Part shown: in pieces, positions 16,240 through 24,475 of the stretch
Position numbering within the stretch: the first letter of the stretch is position 1
How the letters are laid out: each line of letters begins with the position of its first letter
NCBI GenBank assembly: GCA_029267335.1
Contig: JAJUJC010000001.1
Span: 248,001-312,000 of the forward strand
Direction: 5' to 3'
Source of the DNA: Intestinibacillus massiliensis
Lineage (GTDB): Bacteria; Bacillota; Clostridia; Oscillospirales; Butyricicoccaceae
Length of the DNA: 64,000 bases
Position numbers and translations under genes: made by a program
The notes under the pieces: model-generated
What the model was told of the DNA's origin: nothing
What the model saw: only the letters and a program-made list of their open reading frames with translations
Database searches by the model: none

Positions 16240-17292
16240 TTATGATTTGGCAGAAAACCAGCCTTTTGTTTTGTTCGCAATTTTCACCAGTGTCAGCATG
16301 ACCGGCACTTCCGTCAGGACACCGACCGTCGTGGCAAGGGCTGCCGGGCTGGTCGTACCGAAAAGCGCCACCGCCACCGCAACAGACAGTTCGAAGAAGT
16401 TGGACGCGCCGATCATGCCAGCAGGAGCAGCGATGTCGTAGGGCAACTTCAGGATGCGGCAGGCAGAATAGGCAATGAAGAAAATCAGATAGGTCTGAAG
16501 AATCAGAGGTACGGCAATCAGGAGAATATGAAGCGGGTTCTTGAGGATCACTTCACTCTGGAACAAAAACACCATCACTAGCGTAAGAAGCAGGCCGATT
16601 GTGGTTGCGCTGTCGAACTTATGAACGAACTTCTTTTCAAAGTATTCCGCTCCGCGGTTGCGCACAACCAGCACCCGCGTCAAAATCCCAGCGGTCAGCG
16701 GCACTACCACAAACAGCACCACGCTGAGGATCAACGTGCTGTAGGGAACGCTGACGTTGGAGACGCCCAGCAGGAATTTTACGATGGGAACAAACGCAAA
16801 TAAAATGATGAGGTCGTTGGTCGCGACCTGAACCACGGTATATGCCGGATTTCCCTTTGTAAGCGTGCTCCACACGAAAACCATCGCCGTACAGGGAGCC
16901 GCGCCGAGCAGCACCGCGCCCGCCAGATACTGCGTCGCAAGTTCAGGCGCAATCAGCCCCTTGAAGATCACAAAGAAAAACAGCACGGAGATGCCGTACA
17001 TCGAGAATGGCTTGATGAGCCAGTTGGTGATCCATGTGACATAGAGGCCGTTGGGATTTTTCCCGACGTTTTGCACGCTTTTGAAATCGACCTTCATCAT
17101 CATTGGATAAATCATAATCCAGATTAGAATGGCCATGGGAATGGAGACCTTGTAATACTCAAATTGATTCAAAAACGTGCCGATGCCGGGAAACCAGTGT
17201 CCCAGCAGGACGCCGACCACCATGCACAGTGCCACCCATACAGACAGGTACTTCTGGAAAAAACTGATTCCCTCATTTTTATTGTTAGCCAT
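16240..17292 (-). CDS. acr3: ACR3-type arsenite efflux permease
   Basis: A 350-residue membrane protein of the bile acid:sodium symporter superfamily, ACR3 branch, with about ten helices. The conserved cysteine segment GAAPCTAMVFVWSTLTKGNP (about residues 127-146) is essential for arsenite transport in this family. The C-terminal GASNFFELSVAVAVALFGT is also typical. Start chosen at the ATG followed by ANNKNEG, preceded by GGGGGAGGAAATTAT. It extrudes arsenite, As(OH)3. It lies downstream of arsR and a truncated permease and is separated from them by a hairpin, so it may be transcribed by readthrough or from its own promoter. It appears intact. Confidence 0.93.
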   Translation of the reverse strand: MANNKNEGISFFQKYLSVWVALCMVVGVLLGHWFPGIGTFLNQFEYYKVSIPMAILIWIMIYPMMMKVDFKSVQNVGKNPNGLYVTWITNWLIKPFSMYGISVLFFFVIFKGLIAPELATQYLAGAVLLGAAPCTAMVFVWSTLTKGNPAYTVVQVATNDLIILFAFVPIVKFLLGVSNVSVPYSTLILSVVLFVVVPLTAGILTRVLVVRNRGAEYFEKKFVHKFDSATTIGLLLTLVMVFLFQSEVILKNPLHILLIAVPLILQTYLIFFIAYSACRILKLPYDIAAPAGMIGASNFFELSVAVAVALFGTTSPAALATTVGVLTEVPVMLTLVKIANKTKGWFSAKS

Positions 17293-17343
17293 ATAATTTC
17301 CTCCCCCAAATTTCAAATTGAATCTCTTCGATGCGTTCTCAGT

Positions 17344-17375
17344 AAAGAAAGGCGTGCTTTTCCACGCCTTTCTTT
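17344..17375. terminator. Bidirectional hairpin between ars genes
   Basis: Perfect 13-bp arms AAAGAAAGGCGTG (17344-17356) and CACGCCTTTCTTT (17363-17375) enclose a 6-nt loop, with A/T ends on both sides. On the minus strand it lies 97 bp past the truncated permease and just upstream of ACR3. Between them (17392-17460), a 22-codon frame with a GAGGAG site is probably a remnant. Confidence 0.6.
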
Positions 17376-17472
17376 CATTTCCGAATCGGCTTTATGGTTT
17401 CGCAGCTGCACACGACGCTATTGAAAAAATGTTCCAAACAGGATACCATTTTGCAGCCATTTTACATTCTCC

Positions 17473-18216
17473 TCAAAAAATGTGAATATCTTTGCCGCCT
17501 TCCGGCGTTCCCTTATACCAGAAACGGATGAAGCACTTGAAAAGATAACCGACGATGATGATACCCACGGTGCAGATGGCAATGAATAGTCCCAGCAGTT
17601 TTGGCTTGACGGCTTTGCGCAGCATGATGAGCGAGGGAAGCGACAGTATCGTGCCCGCCATCATGAAGGACGGTACAGTCCCCAAGGGATTGTTGCCGCC
17701 AAGCACCGTTTCAACAACGCTTTCCGGAATCCAGTTGTGGATCACCGCGCCGATGCCCACGCCGACCAGAATATATGACAACACATTCTTAAAGGTGTTT
17801 CCGACCTGATCTTTCGCGTAAATTATACGGTCGCTCTTGGTGAGTTCCGGTGATGCAATGTCAACGCTTCTAGCGTTTTTAATGAAGTCCTCCACATAGC
17901 GTTCCATGTGCAGCTTTTCAATGATCGTGCCTCCGACAACGGCTACAACCATGCCAAAGATCACATAGACAATGGCGACCTTTGCACCGAAAATGCTCAT
18001 CAGCAGGACCACGCTGCCAAGATCGACCATGGGAAAGAAAATCAAAAAGGAAAACCTCACGCCCACCGGCAGTCCGGCGCCGGTAAAGCCGATAAACAGC
18101 GGGGCGGCGGAGCCGGAGAAAAACGGCGGCACCGTGCCGAGCAACGCCGCAATCGAGTTGGCACCGAGGCCATGAAAACGGCCCAGAATTTTCTTGCTCC
18201 GCTCAAATCTGTCAAA
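17473..18216 (-). pseudogene. N-terminally truncated DUF318/ArsP-type permease
   Basis: The open frame (about 247 codons from the first codon after a stop) encodes the C-terminal two thirds of a DUF318 permease. ALLGTVPPFFSGSAAPLFIG corresponds to the family's TVxPFCSCSxxPLFIG, and later membrane segments follow. The N-terminal membrane segments (roughly 70-90 residues) are missing. Only about 50 bp separate the frame from the arsR stop, so a deletion removed the 5' end. The usual CSCS cysteines are replaced by FSGS. No convincing start codon with a ribosome site is visible. Intact relatives export organoarsenicals or act with arsenic operons. This copy is probably dead. Confidence 0.7.
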
Positions 18217-18269
18217 TCAACATTTTTTGATGCGTTTGCCGTAAGAAAAGCCATCTGGAAAGATGACTT

Positions 18270-18578
18270 TTACTTGCAGCAATCACTCGTTTGTACGGTG
18301 TTCGGCGTCGTCAGCTGACGAAGCAGCAGCAGTGCCGATTCGCGGCCAGCCTCAGACAGATGGTAATGCGTCCATTTGCCCTCCTCCCTGCTCTCCACGA
18401 TCCCGGAATCACAGAGAATCTTCATGTGATAGGAAAGACCGGACTGACCAATATCCATATCCTCCTGCAGCATGCAAACGCATTTCTCGCCGGTGCGCAG
18501 ACGTTCCAGAATCGCAAGCCTGCGCGGGTCACATAGAGCCTTAAATACCTTTGCGTTCTTTTCGTAAGCAGATGCCAT
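18270..18578 (-). CDS. arsR: ArsR-family metalloregulatory repressor
   Basis: A 102-residue winged-helix repressor. It shows FKALCDPRRLAILERL, the metal-site cysteines EKCVCML (about residues 30-36) and the recognition helix GQSGLSYHMKILCDSGIV. The C-terminus ends DCCK. Arsenite binding to the cysteines releases it from DNA. It heads the local arsenic genes on the same strand. Just upstream (about 18592-18607), an imperfect ATCA-N8-TGAT dyad could be its operator, which is a weak call. Confidence 0.92.
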   Translation of the reverse strand: MASAYEKNAKVFKALCDPRRLAILERLRTGEKCVCMLQEDMDIGQSGLSYHMKILCDSGIVESREEGKWTHYHLSEAGRESALLLLRQLTTPNTVQTSDCCK

Positions 18579-18717
18579 TTCTTTACCTCAAATCAACTTT
18601 AGCTGATATGACATACGATACGCCTCCATTCAAGATTTGTCAATATGATTTTTTGTTTTTGCTGTAGCTAGAAATGAAGGAAACAACTGTAATGAAAATC
18701 TTCACAAAAGTAAAAGA

Positions 18718-18751
18718 GACAGACGCTCAGGTTTTGAGCGCCTGTCTTTTT
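18718..18751. terminator. Terminator downstream of the HxlR regulator
   Basis: Twelve-bp arms (18718-18729 and 18735-18746, one G-T type mismatch) lie about 85 bp beyond the HxlR stop. The plus-strand side ends in TTTTT and the minus-strand side in a pyrimidine-rich CTCTTTTACTTTT tract, so it may work in both directions. Confidence 0.6.
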
Positions 18752-18832
18752 GTCTATATTACGGACCGCGCACCTGTCAAGCCTATGTGACAGACCTATT
18801 TTATGAGAACCTGCTCTGATTTTTGACAGTTT

Positions 18833-19174
18833 TCAGAGTTCCTGACCACGCGCTTCCGGATAATTTTCCTGTGCCCATGCTTCAATGATTTTGAGCGCGG
18901 GCACGACTCCCTTTCCCTTTTCTGTCAGCGAATATTCTACACGTGGCGGCGTTTCAGGATATACCTTCTTGCGGATGAGGCCTTCTTCTTCCATCTCCCG
19001 CAGGCTTGTGTTGAGCACCTTTTGGCTGATCGCACCGGTCATGCGCTGCAACGCGAGAAAGCGCTTCGATCCTTCCTCTAAATGGCATAGAATCACGGCT
19101 TTCCATTTGCTCCGTATCTGTTCAAAGCCCAGATCGAGCGCACAGATATATGTTTTATCCTTGTATATAATCAT
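18833..19174 (-). CDS. HxlR-family transcriptional regulator
   Basis: A 113-residue winged-helix protein. It shows GFEQIRSKWKAVILCHLEEG, FLALQRMTGAISQKVLNTSL (recognition helices) and REMEEEGLIRKKVYPETPPR, the hallmark HxlR wing. The ATG follows GGAGAACTTATT. HxlR proteins often sense reactive aldehydes or oxidants through a cysteine near the N-terminus, and a Cys is present at about residue 11 (TYICAL). No target is obvious. It is transcribed in the same direction as the IclR gene upstream, 18 bp away, and the two may form an operon. Confidence 0.9.
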   Translation of the reverse strand: MIIYKDKTYICALDLGFEQIRSKWKAVILCHLEEGSKRFLALQRMTGAISQKVLNTSLREMEEEGLIRKKVYPETPPRVEYSLTEKGKGVVPALKIIEAWAQENYPEARGQEL

Positions 19175-19192
19175 AATAAGTTCTCCGAAATT

Positions 19193-19852
19193 TCAAAACG
19201 TCAAGCCCAGTTTTTTGAGCGTAGTTTGATAGAAGTGCCATGTATGTTCCATTTTCGCGGCGGTAAACCGATAACTGGGCCCAGATAGCGCGACACATCC
19301 CAACAGCGTGCCGCTGTAATAAAACGGTGCGGCAAAGCAGTTCAATCCTTCCTGCACACCCTCCAGATCGACTGCATAGCGAAATGCAGGGTCCGTGCTT
19401 GTGTACGCCTTTGTAACCGCAGAGTGCTCCGGTAAATTGATAAACTGATCCTCATCCGGCACCACCTTCAGCGGTTGGGTGGAAAGCACCACATCGTAAT
19501 AATAGTAACGTTCGCCAATGCGGATTTCAAAATAAGCTGTCTCGTCAATTTCTTTGACAAGCTCCGTCAGCAGCGCATGAATTTTTTCGGCCATGCCGGA
19601 ACTGCGGTTATAGCAAAGCCCGAGTTTCAGACTGGCAAGTCCCAAATTGTATTCCATATCGCCGCGTCCGCGCGATAGATAGCCGCAGTGCTCGAGCGTT
19701 TGCAGCAGACCAAACGTTGTGGAGGTTTTGAGACCAGCTGATTCGCTGATCTCTCCCAAACGCGCTCCGCCGTGATCCGCGACATAGCACAGGATTCCGA
19801 GCGCTCGTTCCACCGACTGAATATATTTCTTCTCTTCCGTGTTCTCTTTCAT
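19193..19852 (-). CDS. IclR-family transcriptional regulator
   Basis: A 219-residue regulator. The N-terminal helix-turn-helix (ALGILCYVADHGGARLGEIS, then SAGLKTSTTFGLLQTLEHCG) is followed by an IclR effector domain with GCVALSGPSYRF near the end. ATG start with AGGAGGTATCGT. It is divergent from the transketolase pair and probably controls that operon in response to a sugar-derived effector. The shared divergent region is AT-rich and carries GCAACAAAAA and TTATATTGTTG, also found upstream of the SDR gene at 11.7 kb. Confidence 0.9.
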   Translation of the reverse strand: MKENTEEKKYIQSVERALGILCYVADHGGARLGEISESAGLKTSTTFGLLQTLEHCGYLSRGRGDMEYNLGLASLKLGLCYNRSSGMAEKIHALLTELVKEIDETAYFEIRIGERYYYYDVVLSTQPLKVVPDEDQFINLPEHSAVTKAYTSTDPAFRYAVDLEGVQEGLNCFAAPFYYSGTLLGCVALSGPSYRFTAAKMEHTWHFYQTTLKKLGLTF

Positions 19853-20074
19853 ACGATACCTCCTGATTCCTGTGTTTATCATAGCACAGTGAATTTTGCT
19901 CCGCAACAAAAAACGCTCTATATTTGCGACAATATTGAAATTTATGCAGTTATACAAAATCATTTTTTTATATTGTTGAATATGTGGATTGACGGAAAGC
20001 TATCGATCCGTTATTATCGCAATATGCAATTTACTATTTCAATTTTTTCCGCATTGTCGAAAGGAGCGAATGTT

Positions 20075-20974
20075 ATGGAACCTGTTCAAGGAAATGCATT
20101 GTCACGAAAAAACGGTCTGACCGGAATAGGGCTGATTCGGAGTCTGGAGAAAGCCGCATTGGAAATTCGCAAAAATTTACTTACATTATGTGAGCAGCAG
20201 GTCATGCATATCGGCGGTGATTTATCCGCAGCGGATGTGATGACCGTTCTGTGGCAGTATCAGATGAAGTACGACCCAGAATCACCCAAGAACGAAGCAC
20301 GGGATCGCTTTGTGCTCTCCAAAGGACACGCAGCGGCGGTTACGAGCTTCAATCAGGCGGCAATCGGCTGCTACAATGTCGCGGACATCTTCAAGGAATA
20401 CGCCGGCGATAACGGACGTTTTGCCATGCACTCCTGTAACCTGATCAATCCCCATGTTGAAGTGTCTACCGGCAGCCTCGGCCATGGTCTGCCTGTGGCA
20501 GCCGGATTGGCACAGGGACTGAAACTCAAGGGGAATACACAGAGCCGTGTCTATGTGGTCATGGGTGACGGCGAGCAGTCCGAAGGCTCGATATGGGAAG
20601 CGATTTTGAATGCGGTGCATTACAAACTTGGCAATCTCGTGGGCATTCTCGACTGCAACGGACTGGGTTTTGACGGCACTATTGATGAGATCACAGCGCT
20701 GGGTGATATTGCGGACAAATACCGCACCTTCGGTTGGAATGTGACCGAGGTGGATGGACACGATATGGGTGCGCTCGTGGATGTATTCGATCATCTGCCG
20801 CCCGCCACCTTCGATAAGCCGACGCTTATCGTGTGCCATACGGTGAAAGGACATGGCGTCGATTATATGGAGAATCAGGTCAAATGGCATGCGGGACGGC
20901 TCAGTGCAGAAAACCGAGATGCCGCGATTGCGCAGCTGGAAAAAGCCTATGCGCAAAAATGGGAGGTGCAGTAA
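20075..20974 (+). CDS. Transketolase, N-terminal (TPP-binding) subunit
   Basis: A 299-residue protein equal to the first half of transketolase. It shows HIGGDLSAADVMTVLWQY, FVLSKGHAAAV, HVEVSTGSLGHGLPVAAGLA, and the thiamine-diphosphate motif GDGEQSEGSIWEAILNA...LDCNG (about residues 165-195). The start ATG follows AAGGAGCGAATGTT. The C-terminal half is the next gene, 1 bp downstream. Split transketolases of this kind are common in Clostridia and archaea and often act in sugar catabolism rather than the core pentose pathway. IclR control and a cupin neighbour support a dedicated sugar operon. Confidence 0.92.
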   Translation: MEPVQGNALSRKNGLTGIGLIRSLEKAALEIRKNLLTLCEQQVMHIGGDLSAADVMTVLWQYQMKYDPESPKNEARDRFVLSKGHAAAVTSFNQAAIGCYNVADIFKEYAGDNGRFAMHSCNLINPHVEVSTGSLGHGLPVAAGLAQGLKLKGNTQSRVYVVMGDGEQSEGSIWEAILNAVHYKLGNLVGILDCNGLGFDGTIDEITALGDIADKYRTFGWNVTEVDGHDMGALVDVFDHLPPATFDKPTLIVCHTVKGHGVDYMENQVKWHAGRLSAENRDAAIAQLEKAYAQKWEVQ

Positions 20975-20975
20975 C

Positions 20976-21932
20976 ATGGCAGTGACACAGAGCTTTGGCG
21001 ACATGGTCTCTGTCCGCGACGTCGCGGGCAAATACATTTCTACACTAGGCGAAAAGAACGACAAGGTGGTCGTTGTCAATGCCGACCTCTCCGGCACAAG
21101 CCGCAATAAGGGATTTTGCGAAGAATTCCCCGACCGCTCTTTCAATGTCGGCATTGCCGAACAGAACTTGGTGAGCTTCTCGGCAGGGCTTGCACATGAG
21201 GGATTCATGCCATATGCTTTTACGATGGCGCCCTTTATCTCCATGCGCGCTTGTGAGCAGTGCCGTACCGATGTGGCTTATGGTCATTTGAACGTGCGAC
21301 TCATCGGAAACTACGCCGGCTACTCCTCCGGTGTTTCCGGTGCGACGCACTGTGCTCTGGAGGATTGTTCCATAATGGGCAGCATGGCGGGCATGACCGT
21401 ACTCGAACCTGGAGATCCGTATCAGATCTGCAAGATGCTAGAAGCCACCCTCACCTGGGATGGTCCGGTCTACATCCGTAGTGGTATTGAAGCGATCAAG
21501 CCCATTTATCCGGAAAATTATGCGTATCAAATTGGCAAGGCGATCATCGCCCGCGAGGGTGACGACGGTGCATTCATTGCCAGTGGCATCGTGGTGCAGT
21601 TTGCATTGGAGGCAGCGGAGCGTATCGAAAAAGAAACCGGCGCAAAAATTCGCGTAGTCGATATGCACACCATTAAGCCTATTGACGAAGCTGCCGTTCT
21701 TTCCGCCGCAAAAACCGGGCGCGTCATCGCCGCGCAGGACCACAATATCATTGGAGGTCTTGGTTATTATACCGCAGCCGTGATCGCGCAGGCAGGCATT
21801 TCCACACAATATAAAATTCTCGGCTGCCCGGATCACTTTGTTCCCATCGCCACGGCGGCTTACCTGTTCCACAAAAACGAATATGACACGGATGGCCTTG
21901 TAAAAAACATGAAAGCTATGTTAGCGCATTAA
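20976..21932 (+). CDS. Transketolase, C-terminal subunit
   Basis: A 318-residue protein containing the pyrimidine-binding and C-terminal domains of transketolase. It shows VVVVNADLSGTSRNKGF, SFNVGIAEQNLVSFSAGLA (with the catalytic Glu in GIAEQN, about residue 62) and the C-terminal VVDMHTIKPIDEAAV. ATG start with GGGAGGTG, immediately after the N-terminal subunit stop. The two subunits should form one active enzyme moving two-carbon units between sugar phosphates. Confidence 0.92.
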   Translation: MAVTQSFGDMVSVRDVAGKYISTLGEKNDKVVVVNADLSGTSRNKGFCEEFPDRSFNVGIAEQNLVSFSAGLAHEGFMPYAFTMAPFISMRACEQCRTDVAYGHLNVRLIGNYAGYSSGVSGATHCALEDCSIMGSMAGMTVLEPGDPYQICKMLEATLTWDGPVYIRSGIEAIKPIYPENYAYQIGKAIIAREGDDGAFIASGIVVQFALEAAERIEKETGAKIRVVDMHTIKPIDEAAVLSAAKTGRVIAAQDHNIIGGLGYYTAAVIAQAGISTQYKILGCPDHFVPIATAAYLFHKNEYDTDGLVKNMKAMLAH

Positions 21933-21951
21933 GCGCAGAAAGGGTGTTCTT

Positions 21952-22302
21952 ATGCTGAAACGCAATGCTGATTTTGTCACCGTCACTGAAAAAGCGGACG
22001 GCGGGCTTGGTAACTTCACCATGCGCAATATCTTTGCTGCCGACGCGGAGCTGCCCGCGCACATGCGGCTCGCCTGCGAGGTCCTTATCCAACCCGGAGA
22101 GGAATGCAGAAGCCACGTTCATCAGGGTGATACAGAGATCTATTATATTCTTTCCGGTCGCGCAGCGTACGAGGGGGCGGAGGGCGTAAATATTTTGCAT
22201 CCCGGCGACGCCACCATTTGCTACGACGGTGAGAGCCATGCGATTCGCTGTCTGGGCGACCAGCCGCTGCTGTTTCTCGCTTTCATTCCCTACACCAAAT
22301 GA
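21952..22302 (+). CDS. Cupin-domain protein
   Basis: A 116-residue single-domain cupin. The metal-binding motif 1 is ECRSHVHQGDTEIYYILSG (HxH...E) and motif 2 is GDATICYDGESHAI (about residues 80-95). Start follows AAAGGGTGTTCTT, 19 bp after the transketolase gene, in the same operon. Small cupins in sugar loci often act as isomerases or bind a sugar acid. The function here is not determined. Confidence 0.85.
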   Translation: MLKRNADFVTVTEKADGGLGNFTMRNIFAADAELPAHMRLACEVLIQPGEECRSHVHQGDTEIYYILSGRAAYEGAEGVNILHPGDATICYDGESHAIRCLGDQPLLFLAFIPYTK

Positions 22303-22774
22303 ATGACCACTTTTGCGTCTTGCGTATTCAAGGCGTTCCAACACAGAAAAAAACCGTAATGAGAGTTGTTTTCGGCACACAAGCAGCAAAACCCGCACCA
22401 CATTGGAATGATGCTCCAACATCAACGGATCATTGTCCAGTGATTGCCGAATATCATATGCGCTCTGATCCAAAAGGACTGTTCCTTCAGATCAGTTCTG
22501 TAAATATGGGCAATTATGAATGAATAATTGCCCATATTTATATATTCTTGTCAAAAAAGCAACATCCCGTTGTTTGAATCCGGTGTAATAGAAAATGGTG
22601 TCCGATTCTTTTCATTTCCTTTTTCCGATGCAACGCATTGCAGATTGTCTCATATTATAAAAACGCGGGTTATATATAGGTATTTGAACCCATAAACCGC
22701 ACCCATGGCATTTTTCGTTTTGTTGTTTCATTTTATTTGATATGGATGTAGCATAATGAAACGAGGTGTGGTCA
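22303..22774. other. Intergenic region between cupin and recombinase genes
   Basis: There is no convincing gene. The first 200 bp show no recognised coding. A terminator hairpin lies at 22501-22540. The last 200 bp are AT-rich. A weak candidate mother-cell (sigma-E-like) promoter, TCATATT at 22650, 14 nt, then TATATATA at 22671, precedes the recombinase. The match is too loose to call as a feature of its own. Confidence 0.4.
22501..22540 (+). terminator. Long hairpin ending the transketolase-cupin operon
   Basis: Perfect 16-bp arms (22501-22516 and 22525-22540), extendable to 17 bp, surround a short loop and are followed by TATATTCTTG. It lies about 200 bp past the cupin stop. Confidence 0.65.
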
Positions 22775-24475
22775 GTGGCTGAAAAGAGAATTGCGATCTA
22801 CTCCCGAAAGTCCAAGTTTACCGGAAAGGGCGAGAGTATCGAAAACCAGATCGAGTTGTGCCGACAATACATTCGACTGAATCTGGGCGAGGATGCGTTA
22901 GCGCGGGTGCTGATTTACGAGGACGAGGGCTTTTCCGGCGGCAATTTGCAGCGCCCCCAGTTCAAGCGGATGATGGTGGATGCCAAGTCGGGTCATCTCT
23001 CTGCAATTGTAGTCTATCGGCTTGACCGCATCAGCCGCAACATCGGTGATTTTGCCGGATTGATCGAATCACTCAATGACATGAAAATTTCTTTTGTCTC
23101 CATCAAGGAGCAGTTCGACACCAACTCCCCCATGGGTCGCGCCATGATGTATATTGCGTCGGTTTTTTCTCAGTTGGAACGGGAAACGATCGCGGAGCGC
23201 ATTCGGGATAATATGCACGAGCTTGCCAAGACCGGCCGCTGGCTGGGCGGCGTCACCCCTACGGGCTATACCTCCGAGCAGGTGCAGCGCGTAACGGTGG
23301 ATGGCAAGATACGAAAGTCCTGCAAGCTGAAAATTGTACCGCAGGAGGCGGAACTGGTACAGCTGATTTTTGCAACCTTTTTAGAAACGCAGTCGCTCAC
23401 CGGGGTAGACACATTTCTGCTCCAACATGGCTACAAAACGAAGAACGGCAAAAATTTCACACGTTTTGCCATCAAGGGCATTCTGACCAATCCCGCTTAT
23501 GCGCAGGCGGATTGCGCAATATGGAATTATTTAGAAGAACAAGGCGCAGATCTATTTGTGGAGCAAGAAAGCTTTGACGGCAGTCATGGTCTCATGGCGT
23601 ATAATCGCACGGAGCAGAAGCTGGGCAAGACGAATCAAATTCGCCCGATCGAGGATTGGATCATTGCACTAGGCACGCATCAAGGACTGATCGAAGGCTC
23701 TGAATGGGTAAAGGTGCAGTACCTGCTTGCGCAAAATCGCAGCAAGTGTTATCGCAAGCCACGCAGCCATGTAGCGCTGCTTTCCGGTCTGCTAATCTGC
23801 GGCGCTTGCGGTGAGTATATGCGTCCCAAGCTTTCCAAGCGGGAAAACGTCGCTGGTGAGTTCATTTACTCCTATGTCTGTGAAATGAAAGAACGCAGTC
23901 ATGGGCAACGCTGTAATATCCGCAATGTGAGCGGGAATTTGTTGGACAACAAGGTGTTGGAGGAAATAAAAAAACTGCCGCAAAGCGACCGTCAATTTAT
24001 GCGATATTTGAAGCAGGGCGAACAAAGCATTCGCGGTGATCGAGAAGACAATTACCGACAGTTGGACCAGTTGGAAAGGGGGCTATCCGAAAAGGAACAG
24101 GAAATCAACGCGCTGCTCGATACCTTTGCCAAAGCGGGCGGGAGTGTGGCTGAGGATTATCTGCTTAAGCGCATTGAAACACTGCACGGCGAATCCGAGG
24201 GTATGCGCAGGCAGATCGAGGAACTGAAAAAGCTGACCGTAGCCCCTCCCATGTTGGATATGCAGTTTGACCTGCTGCAACAGATGATGACCTGCTTTGC
24301 TACGACCGTGGAAACCATGACGGTGGAGCAGAAACGCGCGGCTATTCGTACCTGCGTGCAGAAAATCGTCTGGGACAGTGCACAGGTACATCTCTACCTC
24401 TTTGGCAGCGAAGACGAGGTCGATTTTTCGGAACAGACGGACTCCGATGAGCCGCTGGGAGAGGATAGCAAATGA
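22775..24475 (+). CDS. Large serine recombinase, SpoIVCA-like
   Basis: A 566-residue site-specific recombinase. The N-terminal resolvase domain has the catalytic serine in IAIYSRKSKFTG (about residue 9-10), RLDRISRNIGDFAGLIESL and SQLERETIAERIRDNM. A recombinase domain (GGVTPTGYTSEQV, KGILTNPAYA), a zinc-ribbon region (CGACGEYM...CNIRNV) and a C-terminal coiled coil (about residues 425-490) follow. A GTG start at 22775 is favoured because GAGGTG lies 6 nt before it; GTG 22766 is the alternative. Its stop codon lies inside the AATGA core and directly abuts the 3' half of sigK. This layout is that of the recombinase that excises skin elements to rebuild sigK in the mother cell. Confidence 0.9.
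   Translation: MAEKRIAIYSRKSKFTGKGESIENQIELCRQYIRLNLGEDALARVLIYEDEGFSGGNLQRPQFKRMMVDAKSGHLSAIVVYRLDRISRNIGDFAGLIESLNDMKISFVSIKEQFDTNSPMGRAMMYIASVFSQLERETIAERIRDNMHELAKTGRWLGGVTPTGYTSEQVQRVTVDGKIRKSCKLKIVPQEAELVQLIFATFLETQSLTGVDTFLLQHGYKTKNGKNFTRFAIKGILTNPAYAQADCAIWNYLEEQGADLFVEQESFDGSHGLMAYNRTEQKLGKTNQIRPIEDWIIALGTHQGLIEGSEWVKVQYLLAQNRSKCYRKPRSHVALLSGLLICGACGEYMRPKLSKRENVAGEFIYSYVCEMKERSHGQRCNIRNVSGNLLDNKVLEEIKKLPQSDRQFMRYLKQGEQSIRGDREDNYRQLDQLERGLSEKEQEINALLDTFAKAGGSVAEDYLLKRIETLHGESEGMRRQIEELKKLTVAPPMLDMQFDLLQQMMTCFATTVETMTVEQKRAAIRTCVQKIVWDSAQVHLYLFGSEDEVDFSEQTDSDEPLGEDSK
24471..24475. other. Putative skin-type attachment core AATGA at the sigK junction
   Basis: The five bases AATGA encode the N-E of the conserved (E)NEILMHFR segment of sigma-K and also contain the TGA stop of the recombinase. 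In Bacillus subtilis the skin element recombines at an AATGA repeat at this same point in sigK (established knowledge). The second copy is not in the window. Confidence 0.6.

Noticed and set aside
16240-17292. Reading the arsenite transporter as a bile-acid symporter or ArsB
   Set aside because: The GAAPCTAMVFVWS cysteine segment and the arsR neighbourhood identify ACR3. ArsB has a different fold and length.
17392-17460. A 22-codon minus-strand frame with a GAGGAG site between the truncated permease and ACR3
   Set aside because: It is too short, has no membrane or motif pattern, and probably is the start of a lost gene.
22299-22523. A 74-codon plus-strand frame after the cupin gene
   Set aside because: It overlaps the cupin stop and runs into the terminator hairpin, and the product has no recognisable pattern.
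22650-22678. Mother-cell sigma-E-like promoter before the recombinase
   Set aside because: The -35-like TCATATT and -10-like TATATATA match the consensus too loosely in AT-rich DNA. It is kept only as a remark in the intergenic entry.
1-24475. Search for the 5' half of sigK (regions 1.2-2.4)
   Set aside because: No frame on either strand carries the RLVAHIVKKY or DLISIGTIGLIKA-type segments, so the partner is outside the window.
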